Shown here: positions 52,043-60,686 of the stretch, in pieces | Numbering within the stretch: position 1 is the stretch's first letter | How the letters are laid out: every line of letters starts with the position of its first letter | DNA from: an uncultured Oleiphilus sp. | GTDB taxonomy: Bacteria > Pseudomonadota > Gammaproteobacteria > Pseudomonadales > Oleiphilaceae | NCBI GenBank assembly: GCA_913020045.1 | Contig: CAJWBE010000012.1 | Location: 1 to 64,000, forward strand | DNA length: 64,000 nucleotides | Direction: 5' to 3' | The notes under the pieces: model-generated | Databases searched by the model: none | What the model saw: only the letters and a program-made list of their open reading frames with translations | What the model was told of the DNA's origin: nothing | Translations under genes and position numbers: made by a program

Positions 52043-52181
52043 GTTAACTGCCTTGGTTGATTGATAACAGGTGCTATTTTGTGAGCCAACATGGAATAGA
52101 GCAAACGAAAATCTTACACGTATAGATGAGTAAATTTCATCTGATTTGTTATTGGGCTGGTTGTGCATTTGGAGATTGGTT

Positions 52182-52660
52182 TTGCAAGTATCATTACAGG
52201 CGCTGAAGGCCTCTGAGTCGTCTGTTCGTCGGGGAAGTTTTAGTTGGCTGCAGAAGAACTTTCGCTAACGCCAACAGCCATTTCACACCACATAGGCAAC
52301 CTGGAAAGCCGCTTAAACGTAAAATTTTTTCATCGATTGGGACTGCGAATATCACTCATCGGGACAGGTCAAAGATTAGCCAAGGCTTCCTCGGATGGCT
52401 TTAGGAAAATTGACGGCGCTTTGGAAGAGCTTATGAAGGCAGCCAGTGTGGTTAGGGTGACGACGACATCATCGTTGGCAGCTATGGTGCTGATTCCTTC
52501 CCAGCGGGAATTTGAACAAGCTAATCCTGATATTACTATAGAAATATCGACGGGCGATTCGCTTGATAGCTAATCACATATTATTCCAATTCGTTTCGGT
52601 GATGTCTCGGTTGTTGAGGGTTTCGATGTAGATCTGAGTCATTCAAATTTTCGGACTTAA
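52182..52660 (+). pseudogene. Decayed copy of the LysR regulator
   Basis: From TTG at 52182 the sequence follows the LysR at 48498-49349: LQVSLQALKASESSVRRGSF. One A is missing at about 52241 compared with the intact copy, which shifts the frame to MAAEELSLTPTAISHH and onwards. At 52571 a Gln codon has become TAA, and from about 52660 the homology ends, leaving out the C-terminal half. It is orientated opposite to the intact copy and divergent from the intact azoreductase. Confidence 0.9.
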
Positions 52661-52703
52661 ACGATGCCGGTGTGTGGGCTATGGAAATTACAAAACGGGA
52701 CGT

Positions 52704-53765
52704 TTAAGGCAGATTCAGGCTTAACACAAAACCACCCCACATCAAGTTTCGGTCACCGTTGCCGCCTCTGATTTCGGAGCTATGTGCACGGAAAATATAG
52801 GACAGCTTGGTATCCTCGAAAAGGCTGAGGGTGTAACCGGCCCAAATTTCGGCAATCATTGGTCGTAGTTTGCTATTGCTGAGGGTGTGCTCACTGTCCC
52901 GAAACTGGCCTTCCAAGAAAGCATTGTAAGCGCGTACTTTTAAGCCCGCGCCGCCCCAAAAATAGTTTTCCTGGGCCGTTGAACCCGCATCACTGGCATT
53001 GGTCTGCTCACCATACGACGTAATAGCTGGGTTGAAGCGATAGTCGGGTGACGAAATTAAACCTCTGCGAAAGCTCAGGGCCACTCCCGCTTCAGTCAGG
53101 TAGCCGGCAGAGGCAAAATAGCTGGCTTTGAGTTGATGGCTCGCGATCGATGTGTCGAGCAGTTCATGGTATGCCAGCTGGTAGCGTGCAGTGAGTTCAC
53201 CTCCTTCTGATATCTGCTGGCCCCAACCTCTGGGTTCGTCGCCTGTTACCAGCTTATGGACGGATCGTTGTCCAGCTTCGAATATGTCAACACCCAGCAA
53301 ACCAAGTGTCAGTGTGCTGGTCCATACGCCCAAGTTATCGGTACTACGGTAGTTACGATTCGCCGAAAGATACACAAGGCTCGCGTAGGGACGGTCTGTA
53401 AGGTCAAGCTCGGTAGCTTCGATATCATCCGGCGTAAAACCGTAGCTTCCTAGTTCGAAACCCGAGGAAATTACCTGCCCAAAATCGTGGATTGAACGGT
53501 CCAAAATGCCAAGCTGACTGTCGAAAAGTTCGGCGGGCGGCTTTTCTCCCAGCCGCTGTACGGCAATCGCAAATCCGGCAGTATAGTCTTTGTCTGAATT
53601 GTTTGGTGCGTACAAGTCGTTGTCGCTTGAGATAGACAAGCGCAATGCCTCAGGGCGCGGTATGTTTTCATTCGAAGATACCCCGTCATTTTGTAGTTCA
53701 TTGGCAAGTAGCGGCAAAGCAAACAGTGCCAATAACGTATATGCGCCAAGGACAGGTTTGATCAT
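52704..53765 (-). CDS. LpxR-family lipid A 3'-deacylase-like outer-membrane protein
   Basis: The 353-residue protein has a signal peptide (LLALFALPLLANE, cleavage near residue 22). The mature part fits the LpxR family (DUF2219): SSDNDLYAPNNSDKDYTAGF (about 48-67), YASLVYLSANRNY, GWGQQISEGG and a C-terminal strand ending in a Leu-Asn-Leu-Pro. LpxR removes the 3'-acyloxyacyl group of lipid A in the outer membrane and is controlled by Ca. The conserved Asn-Asp pair of DNDLYAPN may bind the metal. A TGAACAG palindrome stands about 70 bases upstream, so it may belong to the TetR regulon. Confidence 0.88.
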   Translation of the reverse strand: MIKPVLGAYTLLALFALPLLANELQNDGVSSNENIPRPEALRLSISSDNDLYAPNNSDKDYTAGFAIAVQRLGEKPPAELFDSQLGILDRSIHDFGQVISSGFELGSYGFTPDDIEATELDLTDRPYASLVYLSANRNYRSTDNLGVWTSTLTLGLLGVDIFEAGQRSVHKLVTGDEPRGWGQQISEGGELTARYQLAYHELLDTSIASHQLKASYFASAGYLTEAGVALSFRRGLISSPDYRFNPAITSYGEQTNASDAGSTAQENYFWGGAGLKVRAYNAFLEGQFRDSEHTLSNSKLRPMIAEIWAGYTLSLFEDTKLSYIFRAHSSEIRGGNGDRNLMWGGFVLSLNLP

Positions 53766-53833
53766 TGTGGGCTCCCAATACGAAATATTAATGGCCGGCG
53801 TAGATGCCGGGTTTGCATCATTAGTGTTAAGGG

Positions 53834-53849
53834 TGAACAGATTTGTTCA
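53834..53849 (-). promoter_or_regulatory. TetR-type palindrome, site 4, upstream of lpxR
   Basis: TGAACAGATTTGTTCA differs from site 1 at one base. It lies 69 bases before the lpxR start at 53765, in the leader of that leftward gene. Its presence suggests that the TetR from 41871 also controls a lipid A-modifying enzyme. Confidence 0.68.
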
Positions 53850-54055
53850 TTTTTTTGAAAAAAGAAAGGAGGGGGTGAAGTAGTAGCTATCCGACGATCG
53901 CGATCATAGCAGCACCTAGAGTTGCGCGTTGGTTCAAGGGTTAACTGGTTTCGTCTTATAATAAAATCGATGAGGTGGCGGTCAATCTACTGTTCTGAAA
54001 GCTTGAGTCAGCGTGTAGATTTGCCAAGCGCTTGTTTTGTTTTTTCTGGAGATAC

Positions 54056-54640
54056 ATGATGGCCTGTCGGGAACTTGAAACAGAGCGTTTGCGTTTACGG
54101 CAGTGGCGAGAGTCTGACTGGCCGGTGTTCGCTGAGATGAGTGCACACCCTGAGGTCATGGCGTATTTCCCCAAGCTACTTCAGGCTAAGGAAAGCCGTG
54201 AGTTGGCCGAAAAATATCAGCAATTACTGGTTCGGCAAGGCTGGGGTCTATGGGCCGTCGCCTTAAAGGAACCTGATCAGTTTATCGGCTTTGTGGGTTT
54301 GCATGCGCCTAGCGCCGATTTACCATTCTCTCCATGCCTCGAAATTGCGTGGCGACTCCACCGGCCGTTTTGGGGGAAAGGGTACGCCACGGAAGCCGCT
54401 AATCAGGCATTGGCTTTTGCATTTGAGTCCTTATCGGTTGGTAACGTATTGTCCTTTACGAGTTGCGCCAATCAACCCTCTCGCAGGGTGATGGAGCGAC
54501 TGGGGATGGTGAATACGGATCATAACTTTAAACACCCGGATCTTGGACCGAATCACCCGCTTGCCGAACATGTCTTGTATGCCATAAGCCAAGAGGAGTG
54601 GCGCAAAAAGTTAAGTACTTTAGCAAACGACAAACGCTAA
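54056..54640 (+). CDS. GNAT-family N-acetyltransferase (RimJ-like)
   Basis: ATG at 54056 (MMACRELETERLRLRQWRES) follows TCTGGAG. The 194-residue protein has the RimJ/RimL-type pattern (TERLRLRQW at the start), IGFVGLHA, then EIAWRLHRPFWGKGYATEAA with the acetyl-CoA loop (about 97-116) and SRRVMERLGM. Relatives acetylate ribosomal protein N-termini or small molecules. It converges on the quinone reductase gene, sharing 4 bases at the stops. Confidence 0.88.
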   Translation: MMACRELETERLRLRQWRESDWPVFAEMSAHPEVMAYFPKLLQAKESRELAEKYQQLLVRQGWGLWAVALKEPDQFIGFVGLHAPSADLPFSPCLEIAWRLHRPFWGKGYATEAANQALAFAFESLSVGNVLSFTSCANQPSRRVMERLGMVNTDHNFKHPDLGPNHPLAEHVLYAISQEEWRKKLSTLANDKR

Positions 54641-55221
54641 AAGTTAATCTCTAGATGTGTGCTAAAGCGAGAAAAATCACTTTCAGCATCGCTATTTTTC
54701 ATCACGTCATAACAGGCGAAGGAGGGTAGCGCTGCCATACCAAAAAACCGAAAGTTCATATGTATCGGAAACAATAGATCGTCCAGACCTTTGCCTTGAA
54801 ACAGATATTCATCCGCGTTATTGAAGGCCTCTCTCGGTGCATTTAATGTCACCGAGAGCATGTATTTTTTACCGGATAAGGCGCCACCCACTCCATAGCT
54901 TTTCTTGGGAGCGTCTTCGGTGCGACCGTCTCCATTGCAGAGTATGCCGCTCATGCCGGCGCTATATACCTCGTCCATATATTTCTTGAAGGTCCAAGGA
55001 ACGCCCATCCAATTCACCGGCATCTGTAAAAGGATTGTGTCGGCCCACTGATGGTTCTTAAGTGCGTTATCTACGTTCCAGCCCTCGTCAATTTTTTCTA
55101 TACGTGTTTCATGCCCTTTAGCGTGTATGTGTGCTGCGGCCTGTTGGACAAGCGTGTGGTTTAAGCGGCCTTCGGAAAATGGGTAGTGATGGTGGGCGTT
55201 AATGATTAGAACATTACTCAT
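54637..55221 (-). CDS. mdaB: MdaB-type NADPH quinone reductase
   Basis: The 194-residue protein matches MdaB: MSNVLIINAHHHYPFSEGRL opening, LQMPVNWMGVPWTFKKYMDE, GGALSGKKYMLSVTLNAP and ending in LEINF. It is an FAD-binding flavodoxin-like quinone reductase that protects from oxidative stress. AGGAG stands seven bases before the ATG. It is divergent from the carboxymuconolactone decarboxylase-like gene at 55482, with 260 bases between them holding nothing I can name. Confidence 0.9.
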   Translation of the reverse strand: MSNVLIINAHHHYPFSEGRLNHTLVQQAAAHIHAKGHETRIEKIDEGWNVDNALKNHQWADTILLQMPVNWMGVPWTFKKYMDEVYSAGMSGILCNGDGRTEDAPKKSYGVGGALSGKKYMLSVTLNAPREAFNNADEYLFQGKGLDDLLFPIHMNFRFFGMAALPSFACYDVMKNSDAESDFSRFSTHLEINF

Positions 55222-55481
55222 GATGTGCTCCTATGCAATTAAAATATTCACGGCGTAATGCCGGTTGAATGGCCATAACTTGGCAATCACTGGGACTGCC
55301 ACGTCGGGCAGAATGTTCCAGATAAGTCTTTATGTGTTTTTGGCGTACGCGACCTTTGCGGGTTTTCATGTCTACGCAATACGATTTGAGTCATTTTTTA
55401 TTATTTATATAAGGAACTTTTGGAGGCTTATCCGGCACTTAATGATGCACATAAATGCAGATTAAAAAACTGGAGAACTAC

Positions 55482-56036
55482 ATGACCGATTTTACAACCT
55501 ATACGATTGAATCCGCACCGCAAGCCGCTAAGCCTTTGCTAGAGGCTGCAGGTAAGGCCTATGGCTTTGTCCCTAATTTGCTTGGCACAATGGCGGAATC
55601 GCCTGCCTTGTTAGAAGGGTATATGACATTGGCGGGTATTTTTGACAAAGGCACTTTGAGCGAAACCGAGCGTCAAATCATCTTGATGACCAATAATCGA
55701 CTAAACGGTTGTCGATATTGTATGGCAGCACACACCTCTATTTCACAAATGGGCGGTGTGAGCGCAGATGTGATTGAGGCTTTGAGAAATGACAGCCCAA
55801 TTGCCGATACAAAACTGGAAGCGTTGCGTACCTTTACAGCGGTCATCAATGAACAACGGGGGTGGCCGGAACAGGCCCAAATTGAAGCGTTTCTTGATGC
55901 AGGTTATACACGCGAGGCTTTGCTTGAAGTGATTTTGGGTACCAGCCTTAAACTCATGTCCAACTATACTAATCACATTGCTGAAACCCCGGTCGACGAT
56001 GCGTTTGCTGCCAATGTTTGGTCGCCAAATGTCTAA
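55482..56036 (+). CDS. Carboxymuconolactone decarboxylase/AhpD-like protein
   Basis: ATG at 55482 (MTDFTTYTIESAPQAAKPLL), after TGGAG, gives 184 residues. The active-site motif CRYCMAAHT (Cys-x2-Cys then His, about 73-81) and FVPNLLGTMAESPALLEGYM identify the AhpD/CMD family. Such proteins act as peroxidase-linked thiol redox partners or as decarboxylases; the CxxC favours an AhpD-like redox role. It precedes a thioredoxin-like gene by 166 bases. Confidence 0.88.
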   Translation: MTDFTTYTIESAPQAAKPLLEAAGKAYGFVPNLLGTMAESPALLEGYMTLAGIFDKGTLSETERQIILMTNNRLNGCRYCMAAHTSISQMGGVSADVIEALRNDSPIADTKLEALRTFTAVINEQRGWPEQAQIEAFLDAGYTREALLEVILGTSLKLMSNYTNHIAETPVDDAFAANVWSPNV

Positions 56037-56202
56037 GGCTAGGATGCCGTAAATAGAAGGGGTGCCGGAAGTACTCGTCGGCCCAATACGACTAGTTTGG
56101 GGCTGGCGAATTACGATCTTTATGTTTCTTATTATGTTTACCGCCTTTTTGGTATCCCGTTTCATCTGATCCCTACGACAGTTACTACAATAGGAGGAAG
56201 CC

Positions 56203-56748
56203 ATGCTTCTCGATACACCACGATGTCATGTTGGCTGGCAGGCGCCAGATTTTACCTTGCAGGACCCGGAGGGAGCGCGCCATACGCTTGCTGAGAATTT
56301 AGGGGAGAATGGATTGCTGATTGCCTTTATCTGCAACCATTGTCCTTACGTGAAGGCCATTGCAAGGCGGTTTGTTTCGGATGCGCAAGCGCTTCAGGTC
56401 GAAGGCATCAGTGTGCTTGCGATTATGTCTAACGATTATCGCGCCGTACCGGAAGATAGCCCTGCGAATATGGCTAGGTTTAGTCAACAGTTCGGCTTTA
56501 GCTTTCCTTATTTGGTAGATGAAGAACAAACGGTTGCTAGGGCGTATGGCGCTGTGTGCACCCCTGACTTTTTTGGTTTTAATGCTGCGGGAGAACTGCA
56601 ATATCGTGGGCGGCTGGACGATGCACGGATGGGCGACCCTGCGAATCGAACGAAAGAACTGGTCAGTGCAATGATGCAGATTAAAGATACCGGTAGAGGA
56701 CCAGATCAGCAATTTTCCAGTATGGGTTGCTCCATTAAGTGGCGCTGA
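56203..56748 (+). CDS. Thioredoxin-like/peroxiredoxin-like protein
   Basis: The 181-residue protein has the AhpC/TSA-like fold: CHVGWQAPDFTLQDPEGAR, then the active site FICNHCPYVKAIARRF with Cys-x2-Cys (about 44-47), and the cis-Pro in CTPDFFGFN. NHCP proteins of this kind are common in bacteria and are annotated as thioredoxin-family proteins of unknown substrate. AGGAGG stands before the ATG, and it follows the AhpD-like gene, so a joint peroxide or thiol repair role is likely. Confidence 0.88.
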   Translation: MLLDTPRCHVGWQAPDFTLQDPEGARHTLAENLGENGLLIAFICNHCPYVKAIARRFVSDAQALQVEGISVLAIMSNDYRAVPEDSPANMARFSQQFGFSFPYLVDEEQTVARAYGAVCTPDFFGFNAAGELQYRGRLDDARMGDPANRTKELVSAMMQIKDTGRGPDQQFSSMGCSIKWR

Positions 56749-56753
56749 AACGA

Positions 56754-57470
56754 TTAGCTTTCGCCAAACTTTAAAAAGCGATATATGTGCTTCTTCCAAA
56801 GACGACTAATGTATTTTGAGCTAGAGACAAATTTTAGCATTGGGCGATCTTGTGCTTTCAGAGTTTGGTGACTGAACTCCTGTTTGAACCGCACGAGTTT
56901 TATACGGTCACTGAAGCGACTCAACTTATATAGCAGCCTGAAAACAGAGAGTTTGCGGTTTGGCCTGATCACCGCGCTGGCAAAATCTACAATAAAAAGA
57001 TTTTCTGCTCGATCTAAAATCAGGTTTTTATTTCGAATATCGTTATGGCCGACGCCGAAGAAATGCATCCGTGTGATTGTTTGATCAATTTTTCGAAGTA
57101 GCGTTGCATTATTCTTGAGCAGGCTATTGTCGAGCGTTCTACCTTCTATCAGCTCCATACCAAATCCGAATTGACCATAAGGACCCACAAATTTTGGCAC
57201 ACTTGGGTGTTCCTGTAAGCGCTTTATTGCCGCAATCTCGCGTTGAATAAACCATTTGCACAAGGTGGCCCTGAGCAGCGGATGAGAGGCAGAGTAGTCT
57301 TTAACGACAACACATTTACCATCGATAGTTGTGATAAAAACGGTCGCTTTAAGTGACGATTGTGATCGTTGCAGAACCTGTCCAGGCTTGCAGCAGCTCG
57401 GGGTGTTGACTGCAGGCTGTCTAACATCGAAACGCGATTGATCCATGTCTCCTAGATGAACTTTTAGCAT
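56754..57470 (-). CDS. Lipopolysaccharide-kinase-like (Kdo/RIO-type) protein
   Basis: The 238-residue protein has a short kinase fold: VVVKDYSASHPLL with the ATP-binding Lys near residue 53, FGFGMELIEGRTLDN, then the catalytic loop HFFGVGHNDIRNKNLILD (Asp near 144) and FIVDFASAV (metal-binding Asp). It resembles the Kdo kinase/WaaP and RIO-type families that phosphorylate lipopolysaccharide sugars or proteins. It converges on the thioredoxin-like gene (5 bases between stops). No signal peptide or helix is seen, as expected for a cytoplasmic kinase. Confidence 0.8.
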   Translation of the reverse strand: MLKVHLGDMDQSRFDVRQPAVNTPSCCKPGQVLQRSQSSLKATVFITTIDGKCVVVKDYSASHPLLRATLCKWFIQREIAAIKRLQEHPSVPKFVGPYGQFGFGMELIEGRTLDNSLLKNNATLLRKIDQTITRMHFFGVGHNDIRNKNLILDRAENLFIVDFASAVIRPNRKLSVFRLLYKLSRFSDRIKLVRFKQEFSHQTLKAQDRPMLKFVSSSKYISRLWKKHIYRFLKFGES

Positions 57471-57823
57471 ACTGTTCCCCGCATATATTGAATTGCGAAA
57501 GCGCCTGACAGCAGTGCTTCTATTTGTTGTCAGGGCGTTTCGGTGACCGCCTTTTTAGCGGTGATTGCTTGGCGGTTTCCATCGTACATGCGTCTCTCAA
57601 AGGCATGATTGGAAAGGCGCTCTTGGGACAGACGATGCTTTGGTATTGTTCCTTTAAAATGGAGGGAGTCCTTAGTTTCGTTCAAATAAAGAAAGAGGAT
57701 TAGCTAAATGCTAGGTGTGGAAGAATAGTGAAGTGTCGCGTAACGACTGTCGTCTTTTGCTATGCAATTTCGTTCAGGTGGGCGGCGATTCCAATGTTTA
57801 TATTCGTAGATGCCTATTAATCA
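57471..57823. other. Intergenic region with two hairpins
   Basis: Two inverted repeats are visible: CCTGACA/TGTCAGG (57504-57510 and 57528-57534), and ACCGC-CTTTTTA-GCGGT around 57545-57561. No gene frame stands out. The stretch separates the kinase from the AraC regulator of the bufferin locus. Confidence 0.45.
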
Positions 57824-58666
57824 TTAGCGCGTCGTTGACTTGCTTTCGGAGTCGAGTTTGAGCCACTGCTTGGGGGTCAGACCAAAGCGTTTTTTAAAAA
57901 CTCTCGCGAGGGACGAAGCTGACTCATAACCAACTGCATTTGCGACAATGCCAGCAGCTCTGTTTTTCTTGAGTAAGATTTTCGCAGTGCTTAGCCTAAG
58001 TTCGGTGACGTATTCCATGGGAGGCAGCCCCACGGTTTGCTTAAACAGCGCAGAAAACTTTGAACGGGACATCGCCGTCTTTTCCGCCATTTTTTCGAGG
58101 GTCCAGTCGTGGTCAGGATTTTTTTGGAGTGCTTTGAGCAATGGAGCTAAGCCTGGATGTGTGCTGCCGGAAACTAGCCCCAACTCAACTAGACCTCGAT
58201 CAATAACAAAGCGCAGCAACTGCACCATAAATATGTCGCACAGCCTGTCGATCATAACCTGCCTGCCATCACGCTTCTCGAAGGCTTCTTCAAATATTCG
58301 TCGCACGGTATCGCTTAAGTCGATGTCATCCTTCACCTCAATGCATATAAATTTAGGGAGGTGTTCAATGAGAAGTCCTCTCTGGTGGTTGGGGATTTTT
58401 ACCGTGGCGCATACGAGCTCGGCGTCGTCCGGTTGTTTGATCCTGATGCGGTGCTTTATGCCCTCCGGTATGAAAATTACGGAAGAAGGGCCTAGTTTTA
58501 TTTCGTGATTTTCGTCCGTTAGCAGAGACAATGAGCCCTGCCTTAAAAAGTGCAATACGCTACCTTGCGTTTCTTCATCAAAGACCTGCAGCCCACATAA
58601 TTTTCCACTAAAAAACACCTCGGCATTGAAGTTCAGACTTTGTAGCAATGTGCTCAGCGTATCCAT
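57824..58666 (-). CDS. AraC-family regulator next to the bufferin operon
   Basis: The 280-residue protein has an N-terminal cupin-type sensor (GSVLHFLRQGSLSLLTDENH, about 34-53) and a C-terminal AraC double helix-turn-helix (EKMAEKTAMSRSKFSALFKQ and VANAVGYESASSLARVFKKR). It is divergent from the YHS-bufferin gene set (208 bases between starts), a classical position for its regulator. Cupin-type AraC sensors bind small organic ligands or metals. Which applies here is unknown. Confidence 0.9.
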   Translation of the reverse strand: MDTLSTLLQSLNFNAEVFFSGKLCGLQVFDEETQGSVLHFLRQGSLSLLTDENHEIKLGPSSVIFIPEGIKHRIRIKQPDDAELVCATVKIPNHQRGLLIEHLPKFICIEVKDDIDLSDTVRRIFEEAFEKRDGRQVMIDRLCDIFMVQLLRFVIDRGLVELGLVSGSTHPGLAPLLKALQKNPDHDWTLEKMAEKTAMSRSKFSALFKQTVGLPPMEYVTELRLSTAKILLKKNRAAGIVANAVGYESASSLARVFKKRFGLTPKQWLKLDSESKSTTR

Positions 58667-58874
58667 CAGGTTCCATTGGTTTTAGATATGGATGATTGGC
58701 CTCTTTTTCTGGACGTTTGGAAGCCATTCGTTGGGGTAATCATCGTAACTTTCTTATCCAGGAAATCACTAAATGCAATTCGAGTGAACATTTTGCATGC
58801 AGGTGACTACTAACACGACAAGGACAGCAACTAGCGTCCTTGAAACGTTAACTCAAGCAATGAAGGAATTAAAT

Positions 58875-59351
58875 ATGAATATGTCAAAAACCTTGAAACT
58901 AATCGCTGCGACTGCTGCGCTGATTGTTAGCAGCCTAAGCTTTGCAGCTTCAAGCAACATTGGCCAAAACGATGTCGCTATACACGGCTATGACCCTGTG
59001 GCCTATTTTACGGCCGACCGTGCGGTAGAAGGGTCGGCTAAGTATACGGCGACCCACGATGGAGCTATCTATCGTTTTTCCAGCGCAAAGAACCGTGACC
59101 TGTTTAAGTCGAATACGGACAAGTATGCACCTCAATTTGGTGGTTACTGTGCGATGGGTGTTGCCTTGAACAAGAAGTTGGATGTTGATCCAGATGCATT
59201 TCATATAGCGGATGGAAAACTGTATTTGAACCTGAACAAAGCGGTACAGAAAAAATGGTTCGAAGATGTTCCGGGTAACATTAAATCTGCCGACCGAATC
59301 TGGTCTGGCATTGAGGATCTGACTGTTGCGGCTGTGAACGCAGAGGACTAA
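58875..59351 (+). CDS. Exported YHS-domain protein
   Basis: I start at the ATG at 58875 (MNMSKTLKLIAATAALIVSS), with AAGGAA eight bases upstream; other in-frame ATGs lie on both sides. The 158-residue product has a signal peptide (cleavage after FAA near residue 24). The YHS domain follows (VAIHGYDPVAYFTADRAVEG, YRFSSAKNRDLFKSNTDKYA, FGGYCAMGVALNKK) with one Cys at GGYCAMG. YHS domains often occur with heavy-metal proteins. It stands 105 bases before the bufferin gene and may be co-regulated with it. Confidence 0.85.
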   Translation: MNMSKTLKLIAATAALIVSSLSFAASSNIGQNDVAIHGYDPVAYFTADRAVEGSAKYTATHDGAIYRFSSAKNRDLFKSNTDKYAPQFGGYCAMGVALNKKLDVDPDAFHIADGKLYLNLNKAVQKKWFEDVPGNIKSADRIWSGIEDLTVAAVNAED

Positions 59352-59360
59352 GCGCCTATA

Positions 59361-59395
59361 GCGCCCGCTTGCGAAGAAAGCATTTTAGCGGGCGC
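59361..59395 (+). terminator. Inverted repeat after the YHS gene
   Basis: GCGCCCGCT (59361-59369) and AGCGGGCGC (59387-59395) form a 9-bp GC-rich stem with a 17-base loop, 9 bases after the YHS stop. No T run follows, so it may only weaken read-through into the bufferin operon. Confidence 0.5.
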
Positions 59396-59456
59396 AGGTA
59401 TTAAACAAACCGGTGTATCCGGTCCAAGAATTTGAAACTTGTAGTGTGAGGAAGAA

Positions 59457-59744
59457 ATGATGAACAAAAAACAACGTATTGCTACGGCTGCATTGGCATT
59501 GGCTTTGACTAGTATTTCTGTTGTTCCCGCGCATGCTGGCGGCAAGGAGAAATGTTATGGCGTTTCATTGGCGGGTCAAAATGATTGTGGAAACCTGGCT
59601 GGAACGCATTCCTGCGCGGGTCAGTCCACAGTGGATAACGATCCAGGCGAGTGGAAGCTAGTTAGTAAAGGTACCTGCAAGAGTGTGGGCGGCATGTTGA
59701 AAGCCGAAGCCAAAAAACGCTATGCCGAAGAGCAAAATTCTTAG
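59457..59744 (+). CDS. bufA: Bufferin-type RiPP precursor (DUF2282)
   Basis: The 95-residue precursor starts after GAGGAAG (ATG ATG at 59457/59460). It has a signal peptide ending VVPAHA (cleavage near 27) and a mature core with four Cys at 33, 44, 53 and 74 ([30 protein letters not shown]). This is the DUF2282/BufA1 pattern, in which Cys are turned into copper-binding thiooxazole-like groups by the partner MNIO enzyme and the product is exported through the Sec route. The next three genes (DUF692, DUF2063, DoxX) make the full bufferin operon. The peptide probably buffers excess copper. The modification itself cannot be seen here. Confidence 0.88.
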   Translation: MMNKKQRIATAALALALTSISVVPAHAGGKEKCYGVSLAGQNDCGNLAGTHSCAGQSTVDNDPGEWKLVSKGTCKSVGGMLKAEAKKRYAEEQNS

Positions 59745-59774
59745 GCTCACACTGCATCTCGACAGGAGAGAGCG

Positions 59775-60686
59775 ATGTCTCGTTTAAATCACACAAGCAG
59801 TGGGAATGAACAGCACCTAGGGAAAGTGGGGGTCGGCTTGCGGCATCCACATTTTCGAGAAGCGTTGGAAGAGACACCTAGAATTGATTTTGTTGAGGTG
59901 CACGCTGAGAACTTTTTTTCGCAAGGCGGCCTCAGTCAAGCAATGCTGGCTGAGGTTCGTGATCGTTACGAAATAAGTTTGCATTCGACTTCCATGGGGC
60001 TCGGTTCTGCTCAGGGAGTTAATTCGGTTTATCTTGAAAAACTGGCCTCATTGATTGGGCAGATAGAACCCGTTTTGGTATCGGACCATGCCTGTTTCGC
60101 ATGGAGTCAATTAGGTGAACATAACGTGCATGCTGGTGACCTGCTGCCACTGGAGTTTTCTCGGCGGAGTCTACATGTTCTCGCGGATAATGTTGATCGT
60201 GTTCAGCAGCAGATAGGGCGACGTATCTTGGTTGAGAACCTATCTTCCTATGTTGATTTTGGTAACTCTGACATGCGTGAAACCGAGTTTTTGACAGCGC
60301 TGGTTGAGCGCAGTCAGTGTGGCCTGTTGGTAGATCTGAATAATCTATTGGTAAACGCCAATAATTTTGGAAGGTCGGACCCGCTTGCGCTGGCGAAGAA
60401 TTGGCTTGATGCAATTCCGGCGGCGGCAGTGGGAGAGTTTCACCTAGCCGGTTATACGCCGGTGGCAAAAGATGAGCTAATTATTGACGACCACAGTCGT
60501 GAAGTTTCCTCTTCTTGTTGGGAGCTGTACGGCTACGCCCTCGATCGTTTTGGTGCGGTGACAACTCTCGTCGAATGGGATAATGACTTACCTGAGTGGC
60601 AAACGTTATTGGCTGAGGCGGAGAAAGCTCGCGCAATGATGGGGCAAATATTCCTGACACAAGCGGAGCAAGTACGTGAGGCCTGA
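59775..60686 (+). CDS. bufB: DUF692/MNIO-family bufferin maturation enzyme
   Basis: The 303-residue protein belongs to the MbnB/MNIO (DUF692) family, a TIM-barrel multinuclear iron oxidase. GVGLRHPHFREALEETPRID at the start, EVHAENFFSQGG, LHSTSMGLGS, SDHACFAWSQLG, LVENLSSYVDFG, GLLVDLNNLLVNANNF and EFHLAGYTP give the His/Asp/Glu metal ligands. These enzymes oxidise Cys in the precursor using iron and oxygen. AGGAG precedes the ATG. It starts 30 bases after the DUF2282 gene and overlaps the DUF2063 gene by 11 bases. Confidence 0.92.
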   Translation: MSRLNHTSSGNEQHLGKVGVGLRHPHFREALEETPRIDFVEVHAENFFSQGGLSQAMLAEVRDRYEISLHSTSMGLGSAQGVNSVYLEKLASLIGQIEPVLVSDHACFAWSQLGEHNVHAGDLLPLEFSRRSLHVLADNVDRVQQQIGRRILVENLSSYVDFGNSDMRETEFLTALVERSQCGLLVDLNNLLVNANNFGRSDPLALAKNWLDAIPAAAVGEFHLAGYTPVAKDELIIDDHSREVSSSCWELYGYALDRFGAVTTLVEWDNDLPEWQTLLAEAEKARAMMGQIFLTQAEQVREA

